Assembly (NCBI RefSeq): GCF_000092225.1 | Contig: NC_014158.1 | Coordinates: forward strand, 806,001 to 870,000 | Source: Tsukamurella paurometabola DSM 20162 | GTDB taxonomy: Bacteria; Actinomycetota; Actinomycetes; Mycobacteriales; Mycobacteriaceae | DNA: 64,000 nt | Direction of reading: 5' to 3' | Shown: in pieces, positions 1 to 10,133 of the stretch | Layout of the letters: each line of letters opens with the position of its first letter | How positions within the stretch are numbered: the first letter of the stretch is position 1 | The notes under the pieces: generated by a model | Seen by the model: the letters and a program-made list of their open reading frames with translations, nothing else | Databases searched by the model: none | Told to the model about the DNA's origin: nothing | Translations under genes and position numbers: made by a program

Positions 1-476
1 GCGGTACACCCCTGCTCGTGCAGTTGGTGATCATCTTCTACGGCCTCCCGCTCGCGGGGGTGGTGATCGATCCGTTCCTCGCTGCGGCGGTCGCCTTCTC
101 GCTCAACGTGGGCGGCTACGCGGCCGAGATCATCCGCGCGGCGATCGGCGCGGTGCCGCGCGGGCAGTGGGAGGCGGCCACCACCATCGGCATGGACTAT
201 CGGACCGCGCTGCGCCGGATCATCCTGCCGCAGGCCGCACGCACGGCCACCCCGCCGCTGGCGAACACGCTGGTCTCCCTGCTCAAGGACACCTCACTCG
301 CCTCGGCGATCCTGGTGACCGAGCTGTTCCGGACGGCGCAGATCGCCGCCGCGCCCACCTACGACTTCTTCGTCATGTACGTGGTGGCCGCCTGCTACTA
401 CTGGGTGATCTGCCAGGTGCTCAGCCTCGTGCAGACCCGGCTCGAGACCCGATTCGAAAGGTACGTGGCGCGATGA
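1..476 (+). CDS. Polar amino-acid ABC transporter permease, 5' truncated
   Basis: C-terminal 157 residues of an inner-membrane permease of the His/Glu/Gln/Arg family, which imports polar amino acids with a periplasmic binding protein and the ATPase encoded next. The frame is open from the first base and begins G-T-P-L-L-V-Q, typical of the middle of these permeases. The EAA loop that contacts the ATPase is present (EIIRAAIGAVPRGQWEAA, then GMDYRTALRRIILPQA). Hydrophobic segments flank it. The stop overlaps the next start as ATGA, so the two genes are translationally coupled. The missing 5' end is outside the window. Substrate cannot be decided from this fragment. Confidence 0.9.
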   Translation, partial: GTPLLVQLVIIFYGLPLAGVVIDPFLAAAVAFSLNVGGYAAEIIRAAIGAVPRGQWEAATTIGMDYRTALRRIILPQAARTATPPLANTLVSLLKDTSLASAILVTELFRTAQIAAAPTYDFFVMYVVAACYYWVICQVLSLVQTRLETRFERYVAR

Positions 477-1228
477 CCGATCTCGTTGCAGTGCAAGGAC
501 TCACCAAGTCCTTCGGCGATGTCGAGGTGCTCCGCGGTATCGACTTCACCGTGGCCGAGGGCACCGTCACCGTGATCATCGGGCCGTCCGGTTCCGGCAA
601 GACCACGGTGCTGCGGTCGCTCAACGCGCTCGAGCTTCCCGACGCCGGCACGGTCACGGTCGGAACTCAGACGGTGGACTTCGGCGCGGGCGCGCCGGGG
701 AAGGCCGCCCTCGCGGCCTATCGCGCCCAGAGTGCGATGGTGTTCCAGTCGCACAACCTGTTTCCGCACAAGACCGCGCTGCAGAACGTGACGGAGGGCC
801 CCGTCGTCGTGCAGAAGAGACCGGCCGGCGAGGCCGAGCGGGAGGCGCGCGAGCTGCTCGCCCGGGTCGGCCTGGCCGACCACGCCGAGAAGTATCCGCA
901 CCAGCTCTCCGGCGGCCAGCAGCAGCGGGTGGGGATCGCCCGGGCGCTGGCCCTACGGCCCAAGGTAGTGCTGTTCGACGAGCCGACCTCCGCGCTCGAC
1001 CCGGAGCTCGTCGGTGATGTGCTCACCGTGATGCGTGATCTCGCCACCGAGGGCCGCACCATGGTGGTGGTGACCCATGAGATGGCTTTCGCCCGCGATG
1101 TCGCCGATCAGGTGCTGTTCGTCGATCGCGGCGCCGTCCTGGAGGCAGGCCGGCCCGCCGACGTGATCGGTGCTCCCACCCAGGAGCGCACCCGCGAGTT
1201 CCTCGACCGCATTCTCAACCCGCTGTAA
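473..1228 (+). CDS. Polar amino-acid ABC transporter ATP-binding protein
   Basis: 251-residue cytoplasmic ATPase that powers the permease encoded just upstream. Visible motifs are Walker A GPSGSGKT, a Q-loop region (MVFQSHNLFPHKT), signature LSGGQQQR, Walker B VVLFDEP, D-loop SALDPE and the switch histidine in VTHEM. The length and the N-terminal VQGLTKSFGDVEVLRG are standard for the GlnQ/HisP family. A longer open frame extends upstream, but ATG 473 is chosen because it overlaps the permease stop and gives the family N-terminus. The substrate-binding protein is presumably upstream of the window. Confidence 0.93.
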   Translation: MTDLVAVQGLTKSFGDVEVLRGIDFTVAEGTVTVIIGPSGSGKTTVLRSLNALELPDAGTVTVGTQTVDFGAGAPGKAALAAYRAQSAMVFQSHNLFPHKTALQNVTEGPVVVQKRPAGEAEREARELLARVGLADHAEKYPHQLSGGQQQRVGIARALALRPKVVLFDEPTSALDPELVGDVLTVMRDLATEGRTMVVVTHEMAFARDVADQVLFVDRGAVLEAGRPADVIGAPTQERTREFLDRILNPL

Positions 1229-1257
1229 TCGGCTTCCGCCGTGTGCGCCGCGCCGCC

Positions 1258-1263
1258 TATCGT
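1258..1263 (+). promoter_or_regulatory. -10 TATCGT, leaderless type
   Basis: TATCGT ends 7 nt before ATG 1271. This supports a leaderless transcript and the choice of 1271 over GTG 1241. No -35 is recognisable. Confidence 0.5.
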
Positions 1264-1270
1264 GGACAGC

Positions 1271-1906
1271 ATGGAGCACGTGCGCAGGCAGGTGAGCACC
1301 GAAGCGGAGTTGCGCGAGCTGATCGCGGAGCCGATCGACCGGGTGCGCGACAAGGTGCGTACCGAGCTCACGGACGTGCATCGCTGTTTCCTCGCCGCGG
1401 CGCGGCTGTACTTCGTGGCCACGTCCGACGCGCAGGGAAACCTCGACGTCTCGCCCAAGGGCGATCCGGAGGGCGGCGTACTGGTCCTCGACGACCGCAC
1501 CGTCGCTCTGCCCGACCGGCCGGGCAACCGTCGCGTGGACGGTCTGAAGAACCTGCTGCAGGATCCGCACATCGCTGTCGAGTTCGTGATCCCCGGCCGG
1601 GGCGACACCCTGCGGATCAATGGCACCGCCACGGTGCTCGCCGACGCGGAGTACGCGCCGCTGATGGCCGTGCAGGGCAAGCCGCCGGTGATGATCATCG
1701 AGGTGGCGATCGACGAGGTCTTCTTCCACTGCAGCAAGGCCTTCCTCCGATCGCAGGCGTGGGACCCGCGGAGTTGGCCCACCGAGGACGACGACCACGG
1801 CGTGCCGCGTCGAGCCGTGATCGCGAAAAAGCTGGAGCGGCCCGACGATTCGCTGGCCGAGCTCGACCGCTACTACGGTGCCGGCTACGGGAAGGAGTTG
1901 TACTGA
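1271..1906 (+). CDS. PPOX-fold flavin/F420-binding family protein (MSMEG_1061-like)
   Basis: 211-residue protein with the split-barrel fold of pyridoxamine-5'-phosphate oxidase relatives. The early motif VSTEAELRELIAEPIDRVRDKV, the core ARLYFVATSDAQGNLDVSPKGDP and the segment KNLLQDPHIAVEFVIPGRGDTLRINGTA match what I know of the MSMEG_1061-type family, whose members bind flavin-type cofactors. The real substrate is unknown. An alternative GTG at 1241 adds 10 unlikely residues; ATG 1271 fits both the family and the -10 spacing. It ends 1 nt before the PhzF gene, so the two are probably cotranscribed. Confidence 0.8.
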   Translation: MEHVRRQVSTEAELRELIAEPIDRVRDKVRTELTDVHRCFLAAARLYFVATSDAQGNLDVSPKGDPEGGVLVLDDRTVALPDRPGNRRVDGLKNLLQDPHIAVEFVIPGRGDTLRINGTATVLADAEYAPLMAVQGKPPVMIIEVAIDEVFFHCSKAFLRSQAWDPRSWPTEDDDHGVPRRAVIAKKLERPDDSLAELDRYYGAGYGKELY

Positions 1907-1907
1907 C

Positions 1908-2738
1908 GTGCCCGAGTTCCGACAGGTCGACGTGTTCTCCACCGAGCCGTTGCTGGGCAATCCGGTGGCGGTGGTGCACGGCGCGGACGATCTCTCCGAT
2001 GCGCAGATGGCGGCCTTCGCGCGCTGGACCAACCTCAGCGAGACCACGTTCCTGCTCCGTCCCAACGATCCCTCGGCGGACTACCGACTGCGGATCTTCA
2101 CTCCGGGTGGCGAGCTGCCCTTCGCCGGCCACCCCACGCTCGGCAGCGCTCACGCCTGGCTGGAATCGGGTGGTAGGCCCGCTGCACCGGGGGTTCTCGT
2201 GCAGGAGTGCGCGGCGGGCCTGGTCCGGGTCCGTGCAGAGGGGTCGCTGGCGTTCGCCGCGCCGCCCCTGCGGCGCAGCGGCCCCGCCGACGCCGCCACG
2301 ATCGCGCGGATCGCCGCCGGGCTGCGGATCGCACCATCGGACGTCCTCGCCGCACAGTGGGTGGACAACGGTCCCGGCTGGGTGGCCGCGCAGCTGCGTG
2401 ACGCCGATGCCGTGCTCGCCCTGGAGCCCGACTTCGTCGCGATGGGGGATCTGAAGGTCGGTGCCGTCGGGCGGTACCCCGACGGCGAAGACTGCGCGAT
2501 CGAGGTACGCGCCTTCTGCCCCGATCTGGCCGTTCCCGAGGATCCGGTGACGGGCTCGCTCAACGCCGGCGTTGCGCAGTGGCTGATCGGCACCGGCGAA
2601 CTCCCGCAGCGGTATACCGCTTCCCAGGGCACCCGGCTCGCCCGCCGCGGACGGGTGCACGTGCAGCAGGCCGACGGCGAGATCTGGATCGGTGGTGCCA
2701 CCCGCACCACGATCCGTGGCACCGTCAACCTCGCCTGA
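1908..2738 (+). CDS. PhzF family isomerase/epimerase
   Basis: 276-residue cytosolic protein of the PhzF/YddE family, which isomerises or epimerises small molecules such as the phenazine precursor DHHA. The catalytic glutamate is present in NLSETTFLL and falls at residue 45, the number used for PhzF itself. The conserved GGELPFAGHPTLGSA and the second-domain motif PEDPVTGSLNAG are also present. GTG 1908 is chosen because GAAGGAG lies just upstream and the protein starts at the usual M-x-x-F-x-Q-V-D-V-F. No other phenazine genes are nearby, so the substrate is unknown and a phenazine role is unlikely. Confidence 0.87.
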   Translation: MPEFRQVDVFSTEPLLGNPVAVVHGADDLSDAQMAAFARWTNLSETTFLLRPNDPSADYRLRIFTPGGELPFAGHPTLGSAHAWLESGGRPAAPGVLVQECAAGLVRVRAEGSLAFAAPPLRRSGPADAATIARIAAGLRIAPSDVLAAQWVDNGPGWVAAQLRDADAVLALEPDFVAMGDLKVGAVGRYPDGEDCAIEVRAFCPDLAVPEDPVTGSLNAGVAQWLIGTGELPQRYTASQGTRLARRGRVHVQQADGEIWIGGATRTTIRGTVNLA

Positions 2739-2753
2739 TCCTGCTCGCTCGCG

Positions 2754-2776
2754 CTCCCAGCGCCCCCTAGCGGGAG
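2754..2776. terminator. Weak hairpin between convergent genes
   Basis: CTCCC (2754-2758) pairs with GGGAG (2772-2776) in the 42-nt gap between the PhzF gene (+) and nagA (-). The stem is short and there is no T-run, so its role as a terminator is tentative. Confidence 0.3.
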
Positions 2777-2780
2777 AGCA

Positions 2781-3929
2781 TCAGGAGACCGGGGTGCCGC
2801 CGCGGATCACGCGGCGCAGTGAGAGATCTCCGGAGAGTTCCAATAGATCGGCGCGCAGGCCCGGTGCCAACTCGCCGCGATCGGTGAGCCCCAGCAGCCG
2901 AGCCGGTGTCGTGGCTCCCGCCCGGGCCGCATCGGCAAGGGAGACAGCGGAATCGCGGACGGTCCGCGCGAAGACGTCGAACACCGACGCGGTGCCACCG
3001 GCGATCGCCCCGGGGGTGCCGCTGGGTGTGGTGAGCCGTGCGACTCCGCCGCCGACGGTGACGTCCAGCGGGCCGAGCGTGTACTGCCCGTCGGGCATAC
3101 CCGCTGCCTGCATGGCATCGGAGATGAGCGCGATGTGGTCGGCGCCCACGGTCGCGAACACCATCGCCACGGTGCCGGCGGCGAGGTGCACGCCGTCGCC
3201 GATCACCTCGGCCACCGCCCGGCCCTCGGCCGCGACGGCGAGTGCCGCTCCGACGGCGCCGGGGTGCCGGTGGTGCATCGGGTGCATACCGTTGAACAGG
3301 TGGGTGATGCTCACCGGTCCCGGCGGCGCGGCCAGCGCCGCGGTCACCGTGTCGTAGTCGCCGGCGGTGTGCCCCACCGAGACCACGGCCCCGGCCTCGG
3401 ACAGCAGCCGCGCCAGCTCGGCGAAGTGCGAAGTCTCCGCGGCCACGGTCATCGACGCGATCCGGCCGTCCGCGGCGTCGAGCAGACGGCGCAACAGGGC
3501 GGGATCGCCGTCGATGATGAAGCGCGGGTCCTGTGCACCGCACACCTCGGCGGCCAGGAACGGCCCCTCCAGGTGCAGCCCGGCCACGGTCCCGTCGTCG
3601 ACCAAGGGGGAGAGTACGGCGATCCGCTCCAGCAGTTTCTCGGGCGCGGCCGAGACCAGGGAGGCCAACAGCGTGGTGGTGCCGCGGAGCAGATGATGCC
3701 GGGCGGCGGCCCGCGCGCCGTCGGCATCGGAGTCGGGGAAGCCGAACCCGCCGCCGCCGTGGCAGTGCACATCGATCATGCCGGGCACGTACACCAGATC
3801 CGACGGTGCCGGCAGCTGCGCTGCCGGGAACGCCGATGCCGGCCCGACCTCCGAGATGGTCGCGCCGGCGAGGGCGACGACACCGTCGTCGATGGTCCCG
3901 GACGGGGTCACGACGGTGCCGCGCAACAT
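2781..3929 (-). CDS. nagA: N-acetylglucosamine-6-phosphate deacetylase
   Basis: 382-residue cytosolic amidohydrolase that converts GlcNAc-6-P to glucosamine-6-P plus acetate, for cell-wall recycling or chitin use. Metal and catalytic motifs are in order: HCH at 55-57 in DVHCHGGGGFGF, HLEGPFLA, VGHTAGDYD, THLFNGMHPMHHR, and ISDAMQAAG with the catalytic Asp. Two starts compete. TTG 3938 (with GAGGTGA correctly spaced) would overlap the upstream nagE stop as TTGA; ATG 3929 is the conventional choice. Both mean tight coupling to nagE. Function is well supported by the adjacent GlcNAc-type PTS genes. Confidence 0.93.
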   Translation of the reverse strand: MLRGTVVTPSGTIDDGVVALAGATISEVGPASAFPAAQLPAPSDLVYVPGMIDVHCHGGGGFGFPDSDADGARAAARHHLLRGTTTLLASLVSAAPEKLLERIAVLSPLVDDGTVAGLHLEGPFLAAEVCGAQDPRFIIDGDPALLRRLLDAADGRIASMTVAAETSHFAELARLLSEAGAVVSVGHTAGDYDTVTAALAAPPGPVSITHLFNGMHPMHHRHPGAVGAALAVAAEGRAVAEVIGDGVHLAAGTVAMVFATVGADHIALISDAMQAAGMPDGQYTLGPLDVTVGGGVARLTTPSGTPGAIAGGTASVFDVFARTVRDSAVSLADAARAGATTPARLLGLTDRGELAPGLRADLLELSGDLSLRRVIRGGTPVS

Positions 3930-3934
3930 CTCGG

Positions 3935-5170
<1,236 letters not shown>

Positions 5171-5208
5171 TTCTCGCTCCTGTCGCGGGCGGGCTCACTA
5201 GGCTGTCG

Positions 5209-5224
5209 ACAGGTTGTAACCAGT
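5209..5224. promoter_or_regulatory. DasR/NagR-type operator (dre-like)
   Basis: ACAGGTTGTAACCAGT matches 11 of 16 positions of the remembered Streptomyces DasR consensus ACTGGTCTAGACCAGT, including the GGT...ACC half-sites. It lies between nagE (-) and the EIIB gene (+), where one bound GntR dimer could control both directions. A possible + strand -10, TAGGCT at 5199-5204, is next to it. Confidence 0.6.
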
Positions 5225-5273
5225 TGGGGTCACGCGAGTGGGTTTCCCCGCATCATCTCGGAAGGGCACGGGC

Positions 5274-5501
5274 ATGGCCAAGGCGCAGGAGATCGTGGAC
5301 GGGCTCGGCGGTGCCGACAACATCGAAGAGGTCGAGGGGTGCATCACCCGCCTGCGCTGTGAGGTCAAGGACACCGGGAAGGTCGACCAGGCGGCGCTGA
5401 AGAAGCTGTCGCACGGTGTCATGGTTGCGGGCTCCGCGGTCCAGGTGGTGGTGGGGCCGACCGCCGATGCGCTCGCCGAGGACATCCAGGACCTGCTGTG
5501 A
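5274..5501 (+). CDS. nagF: PTS EIIB component
   Basis: 75-residue cytosolic phosphocarrier that passes phosphate from EIIA to the sugar held by EIIC. The phosphorylated Cys23 lies in the standard motif EGCITRLRCEVKD. The length is that of a free glucose-family EIIB domain. An upstream GTG at 5238 is possible, but ATG 5274 gives the domain N-terminus AKAQEIVDGLGG and follows CGGAAGGG. Its stop overlaps the EIIA start (GTGA). The symbol follows Streptomyces usage for the GlcNAc EIIB; substrate is inferred from nagA. Confidence 0.88.
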   Translation: MAKAQEIVDGLGGADNIEEVEGCITRLRCEVKDTGKVDQAALKKLSHGVMVAGSAVQVVVGPTADALAEDIQDLL

Positions 5502-5950
5502 CCGAGGTGCTGGCCCCGGTCGCCGGGCGGCTGTTGCCGCTGTCCGCGGTACCCGATCAGGTGTTCGCGGGGCAGATGGTGGGCTCCGGGGTGGCCGTCG
5601 ACCCGGCCTCCGCGCCCGACGGTGCCGAGGTCGTGGTGCTCTCGCCGATCGCCGGCACGGTGCTCAAGCTGCACCCGCACGCGGCGATCGTGCTCGGCGA
5701 CGGTGCCGGCGTGCTGGTGCACGTGGGCATCGACACTGTGAATCTGCAGGGCGAGGGGGTCACCGTGCTGGCGGCCGAGAAGGCGACCGTCGCTGCCGGT
5801 GATCCGCTGATCTCCTTCTCTCCCGCGCTGATCCGCGATCGCGGACTCAGTGCGATCTGCCCCGTGGTGCTCATGGATTCCAGTCCGGGGACCGTCGCCG
5901 ATCCCGCCGAGCGCGATGTGGTCGCCGGAGATGTGATCTTCTCGTTCTGA
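5498..5950 (+). CDS. crr: PTS EIIA component, glucose family
   Basis: 150-residue cytosolic EIIA that accepts phosphate from HPr and donates it to EIIB. The active-site His75 is in VLVHVGIDTV, with the accessory histidine in KLHPHA (59-61). The N-terminus VLAPVAGRLLPLSAVPDQVFA is typical of the Crr domain. GTG 5498 overlaps the EIIB stop by four bases. EI and HPr are not in the window. EIIA-Crr proteins can also regulate carbon use, but nothing here shows that. Confidence 0.9.
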   Translation: MTEVLAPVAGRLLPLSAVPDQVFAGQMVGSGVAVDPASAPDGAEVVVLSPIAGTVLKLHPHAAIVLGDGAGVLVHVGIDTVNLQGEGVTVLAAEKATVAAGDPLISFSPALIRDRGLSAICPVVLMDSSPGTVADPAERDVVAGDVIFSF

Positions 5951-6181
5951 AGCCCGAAAGCGATTGCAACACAGGCTGATTCTTTCGATCGCACACCACA
6001 GAGGGCAATAAGTGATCGATGGACGGCTCAAACCTCTCACTTCATTGAGTACAGTTGCGCCGGACGAGTGGTGGGTGGAACCCGGGAATGAGTCGTGGGA
6101 CGAATTCTTCGTGGTGTGGCGACGGTACGGAGGATATGTGGCGAGCGTGGTGAAAGCGGTCGATGGACCGGCCGGGTGTCT

Positions 6182-7459
6182 GTGGTGAATTGGCACCTGA
6201 TCGAGCAGTTGGTCACCATTCCACTGTTCACCGGCATCATCGGTTACATCACCAACTGGACCGGCATTCTCATGCTGTTCGAACCGAAACGTTTTTACGG
6301 CGTCAAGGTTCCCGGTGTGGCCACCCTGTATCCGTTCCTGCCCCGCCGGGTCCAGGTGATCCCGGCGATCCGTCCCGACGGTCGCATCGGTTGGCAGGGG
6401 ATCGTTCCCTCGCGCGCCGAGAAGATGGCCAGCATCGCGGTGGACAAGTCGTTGTCCAAGGTAGGAAGCATTGCGCAGTTCTATGAGGTGATGGATCCGG
6501 AGTACATCTCCGAGCAGTTGACCCGCGCCGCGTTGCCCGAGATCCCGTCCGTGGTCGAGGGCATCATGCGGCGGGAGAATCCTCGGCTGTGGTACTCGCT
6601 GCCCGAAGACATCAAACTCCTGGTGTACCGGCGGGTGGCCGCCTCCTTGCCCACGGACGTCCGGAAGATCACGTCGACCATCGGCGAGAACATCGACGAT
6701 TACATCGACGCGAAATTGATGGTGATCCGCTACCTCTCGGCGAATCCGAAGGTGCTCAAGGACATCTTCTACAACGTCGGCCGGAAAGAACTGTTGTTCA
6801 TGCAGAACTTCGGATTCTATTTCGGATATCCCATGGGATTCGTGCTGGTTGGTCTCCTCCATTTCTTCCCGTACTGGTGGCTGCTTCCGCTGGGCGGGAT
6901 CGTGATCGGGTACGTGGTGAACTACGTCGGCCTCACGATGATCTTCGAGCCGTTGCACTCCAGCAAGTGGGTGCCGTGGCGGCAGGGGCTGTTTCTCAAA
7001 CGTCGTCAGGAGATCGCCGAGCAGTACGCCACCGTGATGGCCGACCAGGTGGTGACGGTCGAGAACATCTGCGACGAGCTGCTGCACGGTCCGCGCTCGG
7101 ACCGCACGCGTGCCACCGTCGAATCGGTGCTCCGTGAATCGGTCGACAAGGCCTCGGGCTGGGCCCGCGGCGTGGTGAAGCTGTCGGTGGGCTACGACAC
7201 CTACGAGCGGGTGCCCCAACTGGCCGGTGCCGAGGCGATCAAGGTAGCCGAGCAGACGGTCAGTGACCCCGAGTTCGCCGCCCAGCAGCAGACCAAGGTG
7301 CGCGACTTCGTGGTCGCCCGGATGAGTATCCTGCGCCCGGAGGACCTGAGCGAGCTGCTGCGGTCCGCCATCAAACAGGACGAGTGGTTGCTGTTCCTGC
7401 ACGGCGCGGTGCTGGGCTCCGCGGCAGGCTTCCTCCACCTAGCGATCTTCGGAGTGTGA
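6182..7459 (+). CDS. DUF445 family membrane protein
   Basis: About 425 residues. It opens with a membrane segment containing FTGIIGYITNWTGILMLFEP and has a second, similar segment near residues 235-285 (GFVLVGLLHFFPYWWLLPLGGIVIGYVVNYVGLTMIFEP), with a long soluble part between. This duplicated G-Y-x-x-N-x-x-x-x-x-M-F-E-P pattern is what I know of DUF445; its biochemical role is not established. GTG 6182 or 6185 is favoured because the first membrane segment begins right after, but no good ribosome site is seen, so the start is uncertain. The 231 nt upstream contain a possible -10 TACAGT (6050-6055) and no gene. It lies 4 nt from the DUF4393 gene. Confidence 0.75.
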   Translation: MVNWHLIEQLVTIPLFTGIIGYITNWTGILMLFEPKRFYGVKVPGVATLYPFLPRRVQVIPAIRPDGRIGWQGIVPSRAEKMASIAVDKSLSKVGSIAQFYEVMDPEYISEQLTRAALPEIPSVVEGIMRRENPRLWYSLPEDIKLLVYRRVAASLPTDVRKITSTIGENIDDYIDAKLMVIRYLSANPKVLKDIFYNVGRKELLFMQNFGFYFGYPMGFVLVGLLHFFPYWWLLPLGGIVIGYVVNYVGLTMIFEPLHSSKWVPWRQGLFLKRRQEIAEQYATVMADQVVTVENICDELLHGPRSDRTRATVESVLRESVDKASGWARGVVKLSVGYDTYERVPQLAGAEAIKVAEQTVSDPEFAAQQQTKVRDFVVARMSILRPEDLSELLRSAIKQDEWLLFLHGAVLGSAAGFLHLAIFGV

Positions 7460-7463
7460 CGAC

Positions 7464-8261
7464 GTGAGCGACAAGCCCCGGTCGAACCGGACCCCCGCCG
7501 AGAGTGACGGGCGCGAGCTGGCCGCGCGCGATGCGGACATCGCGGAGGTCACCGAGCAGGAGCAGGCCGGCGGTCTGCTCGGTCTCGTCGGCCGCGCCTC
7601 GAACTCCGCGTTCAGCTTCGGCCGTGAGGTCGGAGGCTCGGCGCAACGCCTCACCCGGCACCTGGTCACCGAGGCCGAGCACCTCGTGGACGTCGCGCGC
7701 ACCGTCGAGCAGGTGCCGCATGTGGTGGTGCACGGCGAGGTGGTCGACGAGGAAGACATCGACGACGAGCCCACCGGCCCCACCCGGGACGAGCTGCGCC
7801 GCGCCGGCGACCGGTTGCTGGCCCGCTCGGCCGCGGTGGCCTCCGCCGAGGGGCCGCACCCCGCGTACGCGCACATCCTCGAGCAGCTGGCGCCCGACGA
7901 GGCGCGGATCCTGCGGCTGCTGCGCCGCGAGGGCGCGCAGCCCAGCGTGGACGTGCGCACCAACCGCCCGTTCGGCGTGGGCTCGGAAACCGTCGCCGCA
8001 GGCCTGTCGATGATCGCCGAGGTGGCCGGCTGCCGCCGACAGGACCGGATCGCGGAGTACCTCGGGAACCTGCACCGGCTGGGCCTGATCTGGTTCTCCA
8101 AGGAGCAGGTCGAGGTGCAGCGCTACGAGCTGCTGCAGGTGCAGCCGATGGTGGTCGAGGCGCTGGGCAACGCGGGTCGTTACGCCAAGACCATCCGCCG
8201 ACGGATCGAGATCACACCGCTGGGCACCGCGTTCTGCGACACCTGCTTCACCTTCGACTGA
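7464..8261 (+). CDS. DUF4393 / Abi-alpha-like protein
   Basis: 265-residue soluble protein. The C-terminal half has the DUF4393 (Abi-alpha) pattern: HPAYAHILEQLAPDEARIL, then LRREGAQPSVDVR, then YLGNLHRLGLIW and ITPLGTAFCDTCF. The N-terminal 100 residues are charged and probably helical. The family was named after a phage abortive-infection gene, but most chromosomal members have no tested function. It starts 4 nt after the DUF445 gene and is surely cotranscribed with it, suggesting a joint envelope or defence role. It ends 3 nt from the convergent next gene. Confidence 0.65.
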   Translation: MSDKPRSNRTPAESDGRELAARDADIAEVTEQEQAGGLLGLVGRASNSAFSFGREVGGSAQRLTRHLVTEAEHLVDVARTVEQVPHVVVHGEVVDEEDIDDEPTGPTRDELRRAGDRLLARSAAVASAEGPHPAYAHILEQLAPDEARILRLLRREGAQPSVDVRTNRPFGVGSETVAAGLSMIAEVAGCRRQDRIAEYLGNLHRLGLIWFSKEQVEVQRYELLQVQPMVVEALGNAGRYAKTIRRRIEITPLGTAFCDTCFTFD

Positions 8262-8264
8262 CGG

Positions 8265-9251
<987 letters not shown>

Positions 9252-9323
9252 CTATCGCGGATCGGTCCCTTACTACGGATCGAACCATGCCGCGCGGCGA
9301 CGGTGGCACGCGGTGCGGGTTCG

Positions 9324-10040
9324 TCAGCCGGGGTCGGTGACCGTCATCTGTACCTGATAGCGGTCGGATCGGTACCAGGAGTAGCAGTGCTCCACGCGGA
9401 CCGTGCCGGAGAAGGCGACCCGGTCGAAGGCCAACAACGGCGCCCCGGCGGGAACCTCCAGCAGACTGGCCAGCTCACCGTCGGCCGCGGTCGCCCCGAT
9501 CGATTGCTCGGCGTGATCGATGGCCCGCTCGTACTCGGCGCGGAGCAACTGGTAGATCGACTGCGTCAGTTCGTGTTCGGCGAGACCGGGCGCGACGTAC
9601 TCGGGATACCAGGCGTCGTCGACCGAGATCGGCACGCCGTCGGCCAGGCGCAGGCGCTTGATGTGGAAGGCGCGATCGGCGGCGCGCAGCCCCAGCGCCG
9701 ATATGGTCGACGGTGGCGGCACCCGCAGTTCGGTCAGCAGCACCGTCGTGGACGGCACGCGGCCCAGCCGGCGCATGTCCTCGTGGAACGACGCCAGATG
9801 CAGCCGGGACCGGGCGGGGTGATCGGCGACGAAGGTGCCCTTACCGCGGATTCGCACCAGTGTTCCGTCTGCGACCAGCTGCCGGAGCGCCTCCCGGACG
9901 GTGATCCGCGAGACCCCGTATTCGTCGCACAGATGCCGCTCACTGGGCAGGGCGGATCCGGGGGCGAGCTCTGCCGCACAGCGCTTCTCGAGGAGGGAGC
10001 GCAGCTGCTCGTGTTTGGGTACCGGACCGTCCGAGATCAT
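9324..10040 (-). CDS. GntR/HutC-family regulator, DasR/NagR-like
   Basis: 238 residues. The N-terminal winged helix-turn-helix is clear (LPSERHLCDEYGVSRITVREALRQL, then VRIRGKGTFVA), followed by a UbiC/UTRA effector domain. The order matches DasR/NagR (VPK near the start, YxxDM-like SFHEDMRRLG, YRGDRY-like YRSDRYQV near the end), which bind amino-sugar phosphates. ATG 10040 is chosen; an in-frame GTG at 10094 would add 18 residues lacking family features. Two DasR-like boxes in the window, one just upstream and one in the nag locus, support control of GlcNAc genes and of itself. Confidence 0.8.
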   Translation of the reverse strand: MISDGPVPKHEQLRSLLEKRCAAELAPGSALPSERHLCDEYGVSRITVREALRQLVADGTLVRIRGKGTFVADHPARSRLHLASFHEDMRRLGRVPSTTVLLTELRVPPPSTISALGLRAADRAFHIKRLRLADGVPISVDDAWYPEYVAPGLAEHELTQSIYQLLRAEYERAIDHAEQSIGATAADGELASLLEVPAGAPLLAFDRVAFSGTVRVEHCYSWYRSDRYQVQMTVTDPG

Positions 10041-10095
10041 CGCCGCGGGCGGTCCGCCCGGGCGTCGTTCGCGGGCATAACTACATCTTGGCACA

Positions 10096-10111
10096 TCCGG
10101 TAATGACCAGT
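10096..10111. promoter_or_regulatory. DasR/NagR-type operator upstream of the GntR gene
   Basis: TCCGGTAATGACCAGT matches 11 of 16 positions of the remembered DasR consensus and shares GGT-N4-ACCAGT with the site in the nag locus. It lies 56 nt before ATG 10040 and fits autoregulation. Confidence 0.5.
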
Positions 10112-10133
10112 GCTCGAATGCGTCGGTTGCCCC

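Noticed and set aside
1908-2738. Phenazine biosynthesis gene cluster
   Set aside because: Only the PhzF-family isomerase is present; no phzA-E or phzG genes surround it.
5198-7438. 746-residue minus-strand open frame
   Set aside because: It is antisense to the EIIB, EIIA and DUF445 genes. It is rich in His/Arg/Gly with no family motif, as expected for a shadow frame in GC-rich DNA.
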